A stretch of 15,658 nucleotides of DNA from Nitrososphaeraceae archaeon (GCA_025449515.1 JANWJI010000138.1:1-15658); one strand, 5' to 3'; positions 7,363 through 14,603 are shown, numbered from the stretch's first letter. The notes: generated by a model from the sequence alone, not told the origin. A program made the numbers and translations.

Positions 7363-7608
7363 CTAAAAATCGAATACTGATAATTTATCACTAGGAATTT
7401 TCAGATGAAGCTGATGTTCACTGAAAGAATCAACTTTTGACTTGGGAATCATGTACATACGTAACTTCACGATGCTACCATCAATCACAATCAAGTTATC
7501 TTTGTACTCTGCCATTACATTTCCACAGAATGTTTGGTCGCTAGTCTTTACGGGTCTTTTCGTTTGTACTATCTCATCCCAATCCAAAGCTGCCGTTGCG
7601 ATCTCCAT
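7363..7608 (-). CDS. Small hypothetical protein, possibly PRC-barrel-like
   Basis: An 81-residue protein, all predicted beta in its second half. NVMAEYKDNLIVIDG, then KLRMYMIPKSKVDSF, then LHLKIPSDKLSVFDF, resembles the short PRC-barrel/DUF2171-like proteins that are frequent in archaea, with the pattern 'hydrophobic strand, IPKS-type turn, strand, charged end'. That assignment is by impression only. The start is an ATG (7608-7606). On the minus strand a TATA-like stretch near 7661-7672 would give a leader of about 30 bases. The gene converges with mqnD. Confidence 0.6.
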   Translation of the reverse strand: MEIATAALDWDEIVQTKRPVKTSDQTFCGNVMAEYKDNLIVIDGSIVKLRMYMIPKSKVDSFSEHQLHLKIPSDKLSVFDF

Positions 7609-7781
7609 TTTTAGAACAAAATGTGTAACACTTACTCCTATTTCAACAAAAAAATACTCTAATATATAAAAAACTAGTAGAAATGATTACTATGTCATTA
7701 ATACTGAAATATTCTATCTTATCGGAATATAGAATATATCGACCTGAGAATTATTAGGATTATTCTGAAAAATGTTGCTAG

Positions 7782-8309
7782 TTATCGCATGGACATTTTA
7801 TCTCTAAATGCGATATCATTACCTAAAGAGATCATTTGTTCTTCCTTTTCAGATTTTAATACAGTCATTAATTCTGTTTCAAGTATATGTGGTAGCTTTC
7901 GGACCTTGTTTTCCACGATATCTCTCATCTGTTCCAAGTCTTTCGCGCGAATTTTCAAGAGCAGATCGAATCTTCCATGCATCTCATGGATTTCTAAGAC
8001 TTCATCAATCGTTGATAAATCAGAGATTATACTGTCCGCTGATCCTGGTTCAATATTAATTCCCATAAAGGCAAGATGATCGTAGCCCAGTAGACCATTG
8101 TCCACAGAAATGGTAAATTTATTAATTATTCCTGCCGATATCATCCTCCTGACTCTTATATGTATAGTTGCGTCTGAAACCCCGATCTGCTTGGCTATAT
8201 TTACAAAAGGCGTCGAAGAGTCCTTATTCAAAATATCAATTATTTTAAGATTAACGTCATCGATTAGTCTACGATTACCGTCATCGCTATTCATATCAGC
8301 AGCCTGCAA
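7782..8309 (-). CDS. Lrp/AsnC family transcriptional regulator
   Basis: A 175-residue regulator. The N-terminal AsnC-type helix-turn-helix spans about residues 17-65, with DVNLKIIDILNKDSSTPFVNIAKQ then IGVSDATIHIRVRRMISAGII. The RAM effector-binding domain spans about 76-151, from YDHLAFMGINIEP through VLEIHEMHGRFDLLLKIRA to LETELMTVLKS. A 24-residue tail follows, longer than in many members. Such proteins form dimers, octamers or larger and bind amino acids or other small effectors through RAM. The start is ATG at 8309, with a second ATG five codons later. On the minus strand the TATA box at 8339-8348 puts the transcript start close to the ATG. Upstream lies a long inverted repeat (8419-8441) suggestive of autoregulation. 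Confidence 0.93.
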   Translation of the reverse strand: MQAADMNSDDGNRRLIDDVNLKIIDILNKDSSTPFVNIAKQIGVSDATIHIRVRRMISAGIINKFTISVDNGLLGYDHLAFMGINIEPGSADSIISDLSTIDEVLEIHEMHGRFDLLLKIRAKDLEQMRDIVENKVRKLPHILETELMTVLKSEKEEQMISLGNDIAFRDKMSMR

Positions 8310-8338
8310 TATAATATCATTTGCAACTATTCAACGGC

Positions 8339-8348
8339 GATATAAAAT
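8339..8348 (-). promoter_or_regulatory. TATA box of the Lrp/AsnC gene
   Basis: On the minus strand ATTTTATATC, about 34 bases before the ATG at 8309. This gives a nearly leaderless transcript. Confidence 0.5.
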
Positions 8349-8418
8349 GATTTGGTCTTGCTATTTGCAAATAATAGTCAATTTTGACAATTTATGGGAA
8401 TTTTGGATTAATTTGTCT

Positions 8419-8441
8419 ATTTGGATATTATATATCCAAAT
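8419..8441. promoter_or_regulatory. Inverted repeat upstream of the Lrp/AsnC gene
   Basis: ATTTGGATAT at 8419-8428 and its exact reverse complement ATATCCAAAT at 8432-8441 are separated by three bases. Additional TTTGGAT or reverse half-sites occur nearby (about 8402-8408 and 8474-8479). Lrp-family regulators bind AT-rich palindromes of this size, often in several phased copies, so this may be an autoregulatory site about 110 bases upstream of the start. It could also be a site for another regulator or a hairpin in a transcript. Confidence 0.5.
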
Positions 8442-9087
8442 CCTATTATTTGTTTACCAAATTATGAATTGTAGATCCAATTTTTCTTTGATTTCCGGAA
8501 AATCCACTTTTGCTCTATAGGCTTGAGATTTGTCATTGCGCCTCTGAACTAAGATGAGCTACTTATTATGTATCGTAATTTCATGGAAATACACTAGTGT
8601 TCATACTGATGAATTGCGTTCGTCCGTATGACCACAGACAACGATCATAGAAACCTTTGTAGATAATATCATCAAAGATTAATGCGGCAATTTTTTTATC
8701 GGTTCTGCAAATAGGATAGAATTTCTAACATTATCTAGGTGATTTGGAGCATTGCCGTGGTCCGCTTAAAAGCTTATGAGTACGATATTGATTGATATTT
8801 TCACAATTCAGTTGTACATTGGGTTGTTTAGTAGAATCTTCAAATTGATCCCTACAAGTTCCATCTTAGGCCATTTAAAGTACATTTAATTTCAGGATAT
8901 GAATCTGATCTTAAAAATTAAGAATCTTTCCAATCTAGAATTAAGTACAAAAACGAAAGAGATATGGGTGATTAAAAGCCGCGATTAGAATTGGAGTAAT
9001 TGCATAGTTTCGTAATTTTGAAATGTATTCCGATAAGCATCTAAAACACATTTAATAGCGCTAATGTTCAACTATTGTAGTTAATTA
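8442..9087. other. Gene-free stretch between the Lrp gene and the binding-protein gene
   Basis: About 650 bases with no gene. A 140-codon plus-strand frame that runs from 8098 to 8520 is the antisense shadow of the Lrp gene plus this AT-rich flank. The stretch contains the half-site cluster of the Lrp promoter at its left end and the promoter of the binding-protein gene at its right end. No tRNA and no convincing C/D-box RNA were found. Confidence 0.5.
9050..9057 (+). promoter_or_regulatory. TATA box of the binding-protein gene
   Basis: ATTTAATA at 9050-9057 lies 35 bases before the TTG start at 9088, the same spacing as at the Lrp gene and the membrane-protein gene. It supports the TTG start and a short leader. 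Confidence 0.5.
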
Positions 9088-10161
9088 TTGTTGGATTTTA
9101 AAATAAAATTATGCATATCTGCCGCAATAATAGCTGCGGTCATATTAAGTTCTATCCTTTATAGTGCAGGACCTTCATCGACAACTAGTGGCATAGATAG
9201 TAAGCCATCAAATCTTCTTAGAATTGGGTACTTTCCAAATTTGAACCACGCTCAAGCACTTATAGGACTAGGGACTGGAAGTTTTCAGAGAGCCGTCGGC
9301 GAAAATATTAAAATTGATTCAAAGATGTTTAGCGCCGGGCCTACCCTTATCGAAGCTTTGTTTGCGAATCAGATAGACGTAGCCTATGTTGGCCCAAATC
9401 CTACAATAAATGGCTACGTTGTATCTGATGGAAATGGACTAAAAGTAATTTCCGGGGCTGCAAGTGGAGGAGCGGTGTTCGTAGTTAGGAATGACTCAGG
9501 AATTAATTCACATAAAGATCTTGGGAATCGAATCTTCGCGTCTCCACAACTCGGGAATACTCAAGATGTGGCACTCAGAAAGTATTTAATAGATAGTGGA
9601 TTCAAGACAAAAGAAAACGGAGGAAATGTCACATTAGTGCAGGCTAGCCCATCCGACATTCTTACCTTGTTTCTGAAGAAGCAGATCGATGGTGCCTGGG
9701 TACCTGAACCTTGGGGAGCTCGATTAGTAAAAGAAGCAGGGGGCAAAATTCTAGTCGATGAAAGAAGTTTATGGCCCGATGGTAAGTTTGTAACTGCTAA
9801 TATTATTGCCAGGACCGACTATCTTAAGAATAATCCAGAAACAATCAGAAAATTTTTGACAGCCAACGTTGATGAGACAATCTGGATAAACAAAAATAAA
9901 AATATGGGAATAGAATTGTTTAATGAAGCTTTAAAAAATATTACAGGCAAGACTATACGACAAGACGAATTAGCAGACGCCTGGTCCAGGATAGCATTTA
10001 CCTACGATCCTGCCAAATCTTCCTTATTTCAGTCAGCAAATAGTGCATATGATCTTGGATTTCTTGCAAGAGGAAAAGAAAGGCCAAATCTTTCTGGATT
10101 ATATAATTTGACGATCTTAAATAATATACTCAATCAAAGATCACTACCGACGATAAGATAG
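9088..10161 (+). CDS. ABC transporter substrate-binding protein, sulfonate/nitrate/taurine family
   Basis: A 357-residue extracytoplasmic solute-binding protein of the SsuA/TauA/NrtA (NMT1-like) family. Residues 5-27 are a hydrophobic segment that serves as signal peptide or membrane anchor. I see no archaeal lipobox before a Cys (the only N-terminal Cys is residue 9, inside the anchor). A Ser/Thr-rich linker (28-41) follows. The mature domain shows LRIGYFPNLNHAQALIGLG (44-62), FSAGPTLIEALFANQIDVAYVGPNP (81-105) and IDGAWVPEPWGARLV (200-214), all typical of the family. Substrates in this family include sulfonates, taurine, nitrate and pyrimidine precursors, and sequence alone does not decide. 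No permease or ATPase gene is adjacent. The first two codons are both TTG; an upstream in-frame TAA (9082) rules out a longer start. Confidence 0.88.
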   Translation: MLDFKIKLCISAAIIAAVILSSILYSAGPSSTTSGIDSKPSNLLRIGYFPNLNHAQALIGLGTGSFQRAVGENIKIDSKMFSAGPTLIEALFANQIDVAYVGPNPTINGYVVSDGNGLKVISGAASGGAVFVVRNDSGINSHKDLGNRIFASPQLGNTQDVALRKYLIDSGFKTKENGGNVTLVQASPSDILTLFLKKQIDGAWVPEPWGARLVKEAGGKILVDERSLWPDGKFVTANIIARTDYLKNNPETIRKFLTANVDETIWINKNKNMGIELFNEALKNITGKTIRQDELADAWSRIAFTYDPAKSSLFQSANSAYDLGFLARGKERPNLSGLYNLTILNNILNQRSLPTIR

Positions 10162-10529
10162 TTAGTAAGTGAACATGTCTAAACTGGCATTTCTTATATG
10201 AGTTAGGCCGTAGACTCCTGAAGTTGAATGTAGGTCTGGAAGTCTGACTCTGCCCAGTGATAAGAATTTATTTGACCCCGGCCTTGGCATATTTTTTTCG
10301 CCAATATTTTCTCATCTTGGATTTCAGATGATCATATTTAAGTTAAGTTGGGCTTCAGGAATCTCGATTTATATAGTGTTTAATAATCCACTATAGCGAT
10401 TCTGAATTCTAGTCGTCAATTGTCTTGGCAGATTCTGGCTTGCAATAATGAGTGGACAAGCTAGTGCGGACTTCATTTATTCAATTGTAGACGAATCTTG
10501 GTCAATAAAGCAATACATTGGCTTCGTTA
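10162..10529. other. Stretch between binding-protein and pyrB genes
   Basis: No certain gene. At 10284-10304 TTGGC and GCCAA flank a T-rich loop, followed by ATATTTT, a possible end of the binding-protein transcript. At 10372-10395 TATAGTG and CACTATA form an inverted repeat beside a TATA-like TTTATATA (10368-10375). This could be the promoter of the small frame at 10448-10579. Confidence 0.4.
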
Positions 10530-10579
10530 CTAAAGGATGCTTTCATTCAATATCATTGCTAACAGAGCGGATCTAAGAT
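10448..10579 (+). CDS. Possible small protein, antisense to the end of pyrB
   Basis: A 43-codon frame beginning with an ATG: MSGQASADFIYSIVDESW and so on, ending at a TAA at 10577-10579. The first 30 residues have the look of a real archaeal N-terminus, and a TATA-like element at 10368-10375 lies 80 bases upstream. Against it: the frame overlaps the 3' end of pyrB by 50 bases on the other strand, it is short, and I recognise no family. It could be a true small protein, the surviving N-terminus of a decayed gene, or chance. Confidence 0.25.
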
Positions 10580-11465
10580 CCTTGCCATAGGCTGCCTGCT
10601 TAAAGTAAATCGCGTTAATTGTGTTATCTATAGATTGAGAAATCTCATCCATTCTTGGCATCGGATGCATGATTGATACGTCACTTTTGGCATTTTTGAG
10701 AACATCAGTGTCGATAATGTACGAGCCTTTGACGTTTTCGTATTCCTGTAGATCTGGGAATCTTTCTCTCTGTATTCTAGTAACGTAGATTATATCAAGT
10801 TTGGGCAAGATGTCTTCTAGTGTAGTATGTTCCTGAATTCTTAATTTGTGTCTAACTTCATAGAGGGATTCCATCCTTATCTTCAAAGATGCTGGAGAAA
10901 TAAGATGAATTTTCACGTCGTAGTATGTTAGGCCATACAACAACGAATATACGGTTCTACCATATTTGAGGTCACCTATCACACCAATGGTGAGTCCATC
11001 TATTCGCTTTTTTTCCTTAACTATTGTATATAGATCTAGCATTGCCTGCGTAGGATGTTCTTCACTTCCACTCCCTCCATTAATTACGGGATTTTTTGAT
11101 AATTCACAGGCGAATCTACTTGAACCGTCTAAAGGATGACGTAACACAACGATATCGGAATAAAGATCCATAATCCGGATTGTATCCGCCAAACTCTCTC
11201 CTTTCTCGATCGAAGACGATTTAGGATCGGATATCCCTAGTGAACTCCCACCCAACGACGCTATCGCGGCTTCGAAGCTCATTCTAGTTCTAGTACTCGG
11301 TTCATAAAAAACCGAACCAAGAACTCGACCTTTTCCAAGTTCACTCTTTTCATTTGGCTTTAAGCTACGGAGCTTGTCTGTGTATGAAAATACAAGTTCC
11401 AGATCCTGTTTATTGATATCCTTGATTGATACTATGTCACGGTTGTAAAAATTGTTTCTAGGCAT
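10530..11465 (-). CDS. pyrB: Aspartate carbamoyltransferase catalytic chain
   Basis: A 311-residue cytoplasmic enzyme that joins carbamoyl phosphate and L-aspartate to N-carbamoyl-aspartate, the first committed step of pyrimidine synthesis. Carbamoyl-phosphate site: FYEPSTRTRMSFEAA (53-67), containing STRTR. The mobile loop SSSIEKGESLADT (83-95) carries the Ser and Lys contributed by a neighbouring subunit. HPTQ (137-140) is next. The aspartate domain shows GDLKYGRTVYSL (164-175), YVTRIQRERF (227-236) and HPMPRMDEI (267-275). Every active-site motif is intact and the length is normal for the catalytic chain. The regulatory chain gene pyrI, often next to pyrB in archaea, is not in this window. 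The start is an ATG. A poor TATA-like sequence lies on the minus strand near 11529. Confidence 0.96.
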   Translation of the reverse strand: MPRNNFYNRDIVSIKDINKQDLELVFSYTDKLRSLKPNEKSELGKGRVLGSVFYEPSTRTRMSFEAAIASLGGSSLGISDPKSSSIEKGESLADTIRIMDLYSDIVVLRHPLDGSSRFACELSKNPVINGGSGSEEHPTQAMLDLYTIVKEKKRIDGLTIGVIGDLKYGRTVYSLLYGLTYYDVKIHLISPASLKIRMESLYEVRHKLRIQEHTTLEDILPKLDIIYVTRIQRERFPDLQEYENVKGSYIIDTDVLKNAKSDVSIMHPMPRMDEISQSIDNTINAIYFKQAAYGKDLRSALLAMILNESIL

Positions 11466-11842
11466 TCTGTAGTTTATTCCTTAAGCTCATACCGTTTTAA
11501 GCATGTCGGAGTTTGTTTTTCAAAAAATATTATTTATTGGATCGAAGAAAAGACTCAACAGATTCACAAGGAATTCAGATATGGGAAACATTTTTGCATG
11601 CTGGTCTCATTTTATGGATTCATACTATTATGTAATTACCATCATCCTGTATGGTCATTCGTAGATAACGCGACTGGGCAATAAGTCGAAGGTACATCGT
11701 ATCGGACAGATATCCCCGATGTAACTCGATCTACACATACTTATTCCGATTGCAAAACTGAACGACTAGGTTCGATAATGAAAAATATTTTGTAACTCAA
11801 GCCAATAAGTTCATATGAACAACATATTGAAAATTTCCTTGA
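11466..11842. other. Divergent intergenic region between pyrB and aIF6
   Basis: Holds the promoters for both genes. It includes a perfect 12-base palindrome, GTTCATATGAAC, at 11809-11820, 22 bases before the aIF6 start, and an AT-rich promoter-like stretch at about 11778-11789. A 27-codon plus-strand frame (11581-11664) with a hydrophobic centre is too short to support. A GGTTCGATAATG near 11769 is only a partial T-loop motif, so no tRNA. Confidence 0.45.
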
Positions 11843-12511
11843 TTGGGAATTTACAGATATGATATATATAAAAGCCCGAATATTGGACTATTTGCAAAAA
11901 CTAACGATCGAATTATGATCCTCCCCTTTGGAGTTCCGTCTACGAAAACCAAGAAGCTCTTGGAATATTTACAGATTGATGAAAAGGTCTTTGGATCGAT
12001 TGCAGGTACACGGATCATTGGTGCAATGATGGTAATGAATGGTAATGGAATTCTGGTGCCAGCTATGGCTCTTGATGAGGAAATTCAAATGCTTAGACAA
12101 GCTAGCGGGCTAAGCGTCGAACGTCTTCAAACCAAGTTTACTGCTATCGGTAATTTGATATCTAGCAACGATAGAGGAGCAATAATATCACCACTATTTG
12201 AAAATGAAATGCTCAAACAGGTTCAGGATGTATTGGGAGTACCTACAACCTCTATGACTGTAGGCGGTTATGTACAGATTGGATCGGCGATCGTTGCCAC
12301 TAATTTAGGTGCGGCGGTACATCCCAAGGCTACTGACGAGGAAATCAAGAATATATCAGACATACTTAAAGTCCCAGTGGAACCTGTAACTGTGAATGGT
12401 GGGATACCGTTTCTATCCTACGGCATGCTTGCTAATTCAAAATCGGTTATTGTGGGCAGCCCGACAAGCGGACCAGAGTTGGTAATGATTAGCAGAATCT
12501 TCAAGATATGA
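11843..12511 (+). CDS. eif6: Translation initiation factor aIF-6
   Basis: A 222-residue archaeal aIF6, a five-fold pseudosymmetric pentein protein that binds the large ribosomal subunit and blocks premature joining with the small one. It also acts in large-subunit maturation. The N-terminus IYRYDIYKSPNIGLFAKTND matches the family, as do GTRIIGAMMVMNGNGILVPAMALDEEIQML (57-86), TKFTAIGNLISSNDRGAIISPLF (98-120), GYVQIGSAIVATNLGAAVHPKATDEEI (142-168) and PVTVNGGIPFLSYGMLANSKSVIVG (181-205). Length is normal. The start is TTG at 11843: an in-frame TGA stands directly before it, the next ATG (residue 25) would cut the conserved N-terminus, and there is no Shine-Dalgarno sequence. Confidence 0.97.
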   Translation: MGIYRYDIYKSPNIGLFAKTNDRIMILPFGVPSTKTKKLLEYLQIDEKVFGSIAGTRIIGAMMVMNGNGILVPAMALDEEIQMLRQASGLSVERLQTKFTAIGNLISSNDRGAIISPLFENEMLKQVQDVLGVPTTSMTVGGYVQIGSAIVATNLGAAVHPKATDEEIKNISDILKVPVEPVTVNGGIPFLSYGMLANSKSVIVGSPTSGPELVMISRIFKI

Positions 12512-12532
12512 CCATGAATTGACGTGCAGAAT

Positions 12533-12567
12533 GGAATCGGAGCTATTCCCTAGTTGTTTTGGTTTTC
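12533..12567 (+). terminator. Probable terminator after aIF6
   Basis: GGAAT (12533-12537) and ATTCC (12545-12549) form a five-pair stem with a seven-base loop, followed by a T-rich stretch TTGTTTTGGTTTT. It sits 20 bases past the stop codon. Confidence 0.4.
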
Positions 12568-12780
12568 GGATAAATGGAGTTGCAATAATTCATTTATTAT
12601 TTTAATTAATGCCTGATTTGGTATTTGTAGTGCCTTAAAATTGCCATGACAATATCCTTTTCTTACTAATTCTATTCTTAATAAGACACTATTTCTGGTC
12701 AAGACAGGGAAATAAATAAAGAAATGATTGCACAGAATCAAGGTACTTTCTGAACTACAATATTAGGTAACGATGATTCA
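12550..12780. other. Uncertain minus-strand frames, possible gene remnant
   Basis: A 63-codon minus-strand frame (12741-12550, TTG start) ends with a helix-like NQALIKIINELLQLHLSENQNN. A second minus-strand frame, 12827-12738, begins with a GTG overlapping GGAGGTG and ends four bases into it in another register. Together they could be one frameshifted gene of about 90 codons, or chance. No family is recognised, so I do not call a gene. Confidence 0.25.
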
Positions 12781-12930
12781 TAGCAGACAGGTGCGGAACC
12801 ATCCTCGCTATTACACCTAATAGTCACCTCCTTTTGAAGAAAAGTGCATTAGATCAAGATAGAGAAAGCTCGCTGCCGCACCTGGCAACAAAGACCAAGA
12901 TTTTAGCAAGCGAGGTCGCTATCTTTTCCA
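12781..12930. ncRNA. Candidate structured RNA element
   Basis: This stretch is richer in G and C than its surroundings and has several mutually exclusive helices. CAGGTGCGG (12788-12796) pairs perfectly with CCGCACCTG (12876-12884). Alternatively AAGATAG (12856-12862) pairs with CTATCTT (12919-12925), and inside that CTCGCT (12869-12874) pairs with AGCGAG (12909-12914). A small GCC/GGC hairpin lies in the loop. Exact helices of seven and nine bases in AT-rich DNA suggest selection for structure. The strand is undecided and no known RNA family is recognised (not tRNA, SRP RNA or RNase P RNA as I know them). Confidence 0.3.
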
Positions 12931-13502
12931 AGTGTATGTTGTTGGTTATTGTAATATGAAGAATCACAATTAATAAACTTTCCGATTATATTGCATCTGA
13001 AAGTTATTTTTTTTTACATAAGCTAAAAATATCTTAATTAATGCCCATATTTCTTATAAGTATAACAAAACTAGGATACACTGTATTTGATAAATTATGT
13101 GATGTCCAAGCGCGATCACTTAAGATCGAAATAGCAGTCAATATTATAGTTGAAATAATCATCGTCATGTTCTTTACTTCATTATCAATTAATTAAAAGT
13201 AAGAATAGACATGAAAACTTGGGCTTTTTGAAGCTTCTTTAATTGCCTGGTCTTACCTACTGTCGGCCTAGTGGCACGACATATCTAAAAATTGATTATT
13301 ACAAAGCAACACTGCGCAAATGGCTATTTATGTTAATTTATTGTCCATAGTGTATCAAATTAACCGCTATATCTGAACCCGAACATGCCTCCTAAGACAG
13401 CGACAATAAGTTAAATGCATTCAAATGCAGTTAATCGAATTGATAATTTTCCATACGAGCGCACATCATAGCAGTTTAATACTTCTGTTACTGAATATGA
13501 TC
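12931..13502. other. Gene-free stretch before the RAM-domain gene
   Basis: Very AT-rich, with no gene I can support. It includes a T9 run at about 13007-13016. TGCAT (13416-13420) and ATGCA (13425-13429) form a short hairpin near the right end. The promoter of the RAM-domain gene is at its right edge. Confidence 0.45.
13474..13482 (+). promoter_or_regulatory. TATA box of the RAM-domain gene
   Basis: GTTTAATAC is almost the same box as that of the ferredoxin gene. Its centre lies 25 bases before the ATG at 13503, so the mRNA would start on the ATG (leaderless). This decides the start: a longer frame from 13425 would begin upstream of the promoter. Confidence 0.6.
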
Positions 13503-13745
13503 ATGCCAACCGCATACATTCTTCTAAACTGCGAACTCGGACACGAAAATGAGATCATTAATGAATTGAAGAAACTGCCAGGTGTCGTTGAGGTAGAAGG
13601 ATCCTACGGCGTCTATGATATGATTGTGAAGATTAGTGCTGATACTATGGATAAGTTGAAGGAAACGATAACATGGCATGTTAGAAAAATTGGAAAAATT
13701 AAATCAACGCTTACATTAATCGTGATTGAGGGTCAAGGAACATGA
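13503..13745 (+). CDS. Stand-alone Lrp/AsnC ligand-binding (RAM) domain protein
   Basis: An 80-residue protein consisting only of the RAM domain, without the DNA-binding helix-turn-helix. It starts MPTAYILLNCELGHENEII, continues LKKLPGVVEVEGSYGVYDMIVKI (the loop and strand that form the effector pocket at the dimer interface) and ends LKETITWHVRKIGKIKSTLTLIVIEGQG. This form, with the ITW-x-IRKI-x-KI-x-STLTL ending, is widespread in Nitrososphaerota. It could sense an amino acid or another small molecule and work by pairing with full-length Lrp/AsnC proteins such as the one at 7782-8309. The partner is inferred. Leaderless start as shown by the TATA box. Confidence 0.9.
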   Translation: MPTAYILLNCELGHENEIINELKKLPGVVEVEGSYGVYDMIVKISADTMDKLKETITWHVRKIGKIKSTLTLIVIEGQGT

Positions 13746-13892
13746 ATATAGAAAGACAATATCATGGTTGAATCAAGACTGGATTCGTTCTTGTAAGGAA
13801 CCATTCGAAGAATACAGAAATGACGAATGGATATTGTCGTTACTAATATTGCAAATGTAGGGACATTTACACCATATTTTTGGTCTTCTTGA

Positions 13893-13914
13893 TTGGATCC
13901 TTAGGATGATCCAA
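13893..13914. repeat. Inverted repeat between the RAM gene and the membrane-protein gene
   Basis: TTGGATC (13893-13899) and GATCCAA (13908-13914) are exact complements, and ATCC-TTA-GGAT is nested inside. Lying between two convergent genes, it may be a shared transcription end or hairpin. No clear T-run follows on the plus strand, so its role is uncertain. Confidence 0.45.
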
Positions 13915-13998
13915 CATAAACGATAAATTCTTGTAATAATTAACCAGCTGCATAAGATGGGTCAAGTAACGCATATCTTGTTTGGAGTGCAAATATGT

Positions 13999-14574
13999 TC
14001 ATACTGTGTCATTAATGACAGCCTTACCTGTACTCGACTTTTTGGACAATAGATAGAATCCGTGAGCCGAAATAAGTAACGCGGCAAGGGACATTTTTGT
14101 AGCAAATACAAGATTCCAAGGGGTTTTTGGATTAGGAAATGGAACATTAATACTATCCAATTTCATTATACCTCTCATTATATCGACTGTGATGAACGAA
14201 TTCCAGAGTATAAAATTATAGATAAATTCATAGAGTGCAATAATTGTAATACCTAGTACCACAATTTGAAGTATGGATTTTGTCGATTTAGAAATTCCTT
14301 GTACTTTGTTGGCCCCAAGCTTAGTTACACAGTACCATCCAACTACTGACACGATCATTAAGTAGGTTACGAGTTTTGATAGACCCTTTACTGGAAATTC
14401 CGTATCCACGAGCACTTCTCCGATGACTACCTTTCCAGAATTAAGGTATTCATTGACACTTACGTAAATTGCATAAGTAGTAATAGCGGCCATAACAAAC
14501 GCGCAAAAATAAAATATTCCAAGATATAGTTTTCTCGTAACCTTCGCGTCGTCTTCTAAACGTAGATCATGCAT
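13999..14574 (-). CDS. Four-helix membrane protein of unknown function
   Basis: A 191-residue integral membrane protein. Hydrophobic segments lie at about residues 16-40, 67-84, 101-127 and 154-177. The N-terminus (MHDLRLEDDAKVTRK) and C-terminus (KKSSTGKAVINDTV) are both polar; with four helices both should face the same side, and the Lys-rich loop at 84-100 and Lys-rich C-terminus suggest the cytoplasm. The loop between helices 3 and 4 holds FPNPKTPWNLVFATK, which looks like a conserved motif. I recall related proteins in this phylum but know no function. The start is ATG with a TATA box about 34 bases upstream, so the transcript is nearly leaderless. It converges with the RAM-domain gene. 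Confidence 0.8.
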   Translation of the reverse strand: MHDLRLEDDAKVTRKLYLGIFYFCAFVMAAITTYAIYVSVNEYLNSGKVVIGEVLVDTEFPVKGLSKLVTYLMIVSVVGWYCVTKLGANKVQGISKSTKSILQIVVLGITIIALYEFIYNFILWNSFITVDIMRGIMKLDSINVPFPNPKTPWNLVFATKMSLAALLISAHGFYLLSKKSSTGKAVINDTV

Positions 14575-14603
14575 TTTCGTTGAGGTAGTAGTAGCAATAA
14601 CAG

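Noticed and set aside
8098..8520. 140-codon plus-strand frame over the Lrp gene start.
   Set aside because: It is antisense to a clearly identified Lrp/AsnC gene and continues into its AT-rich promoter; the translation is low-complexity Ile/Ser/Leu.
12820..12836. GTCACCTCCTTTT on the plus strand, resembling the 3' end of 16S rRNA.
   Set aside because: The conserved 16S sequence before it (GTAACC...GGAACCTGCGG...TGGA) is missing, and no rRNA body lies upstream. The similarity is limited to about 12 bases.
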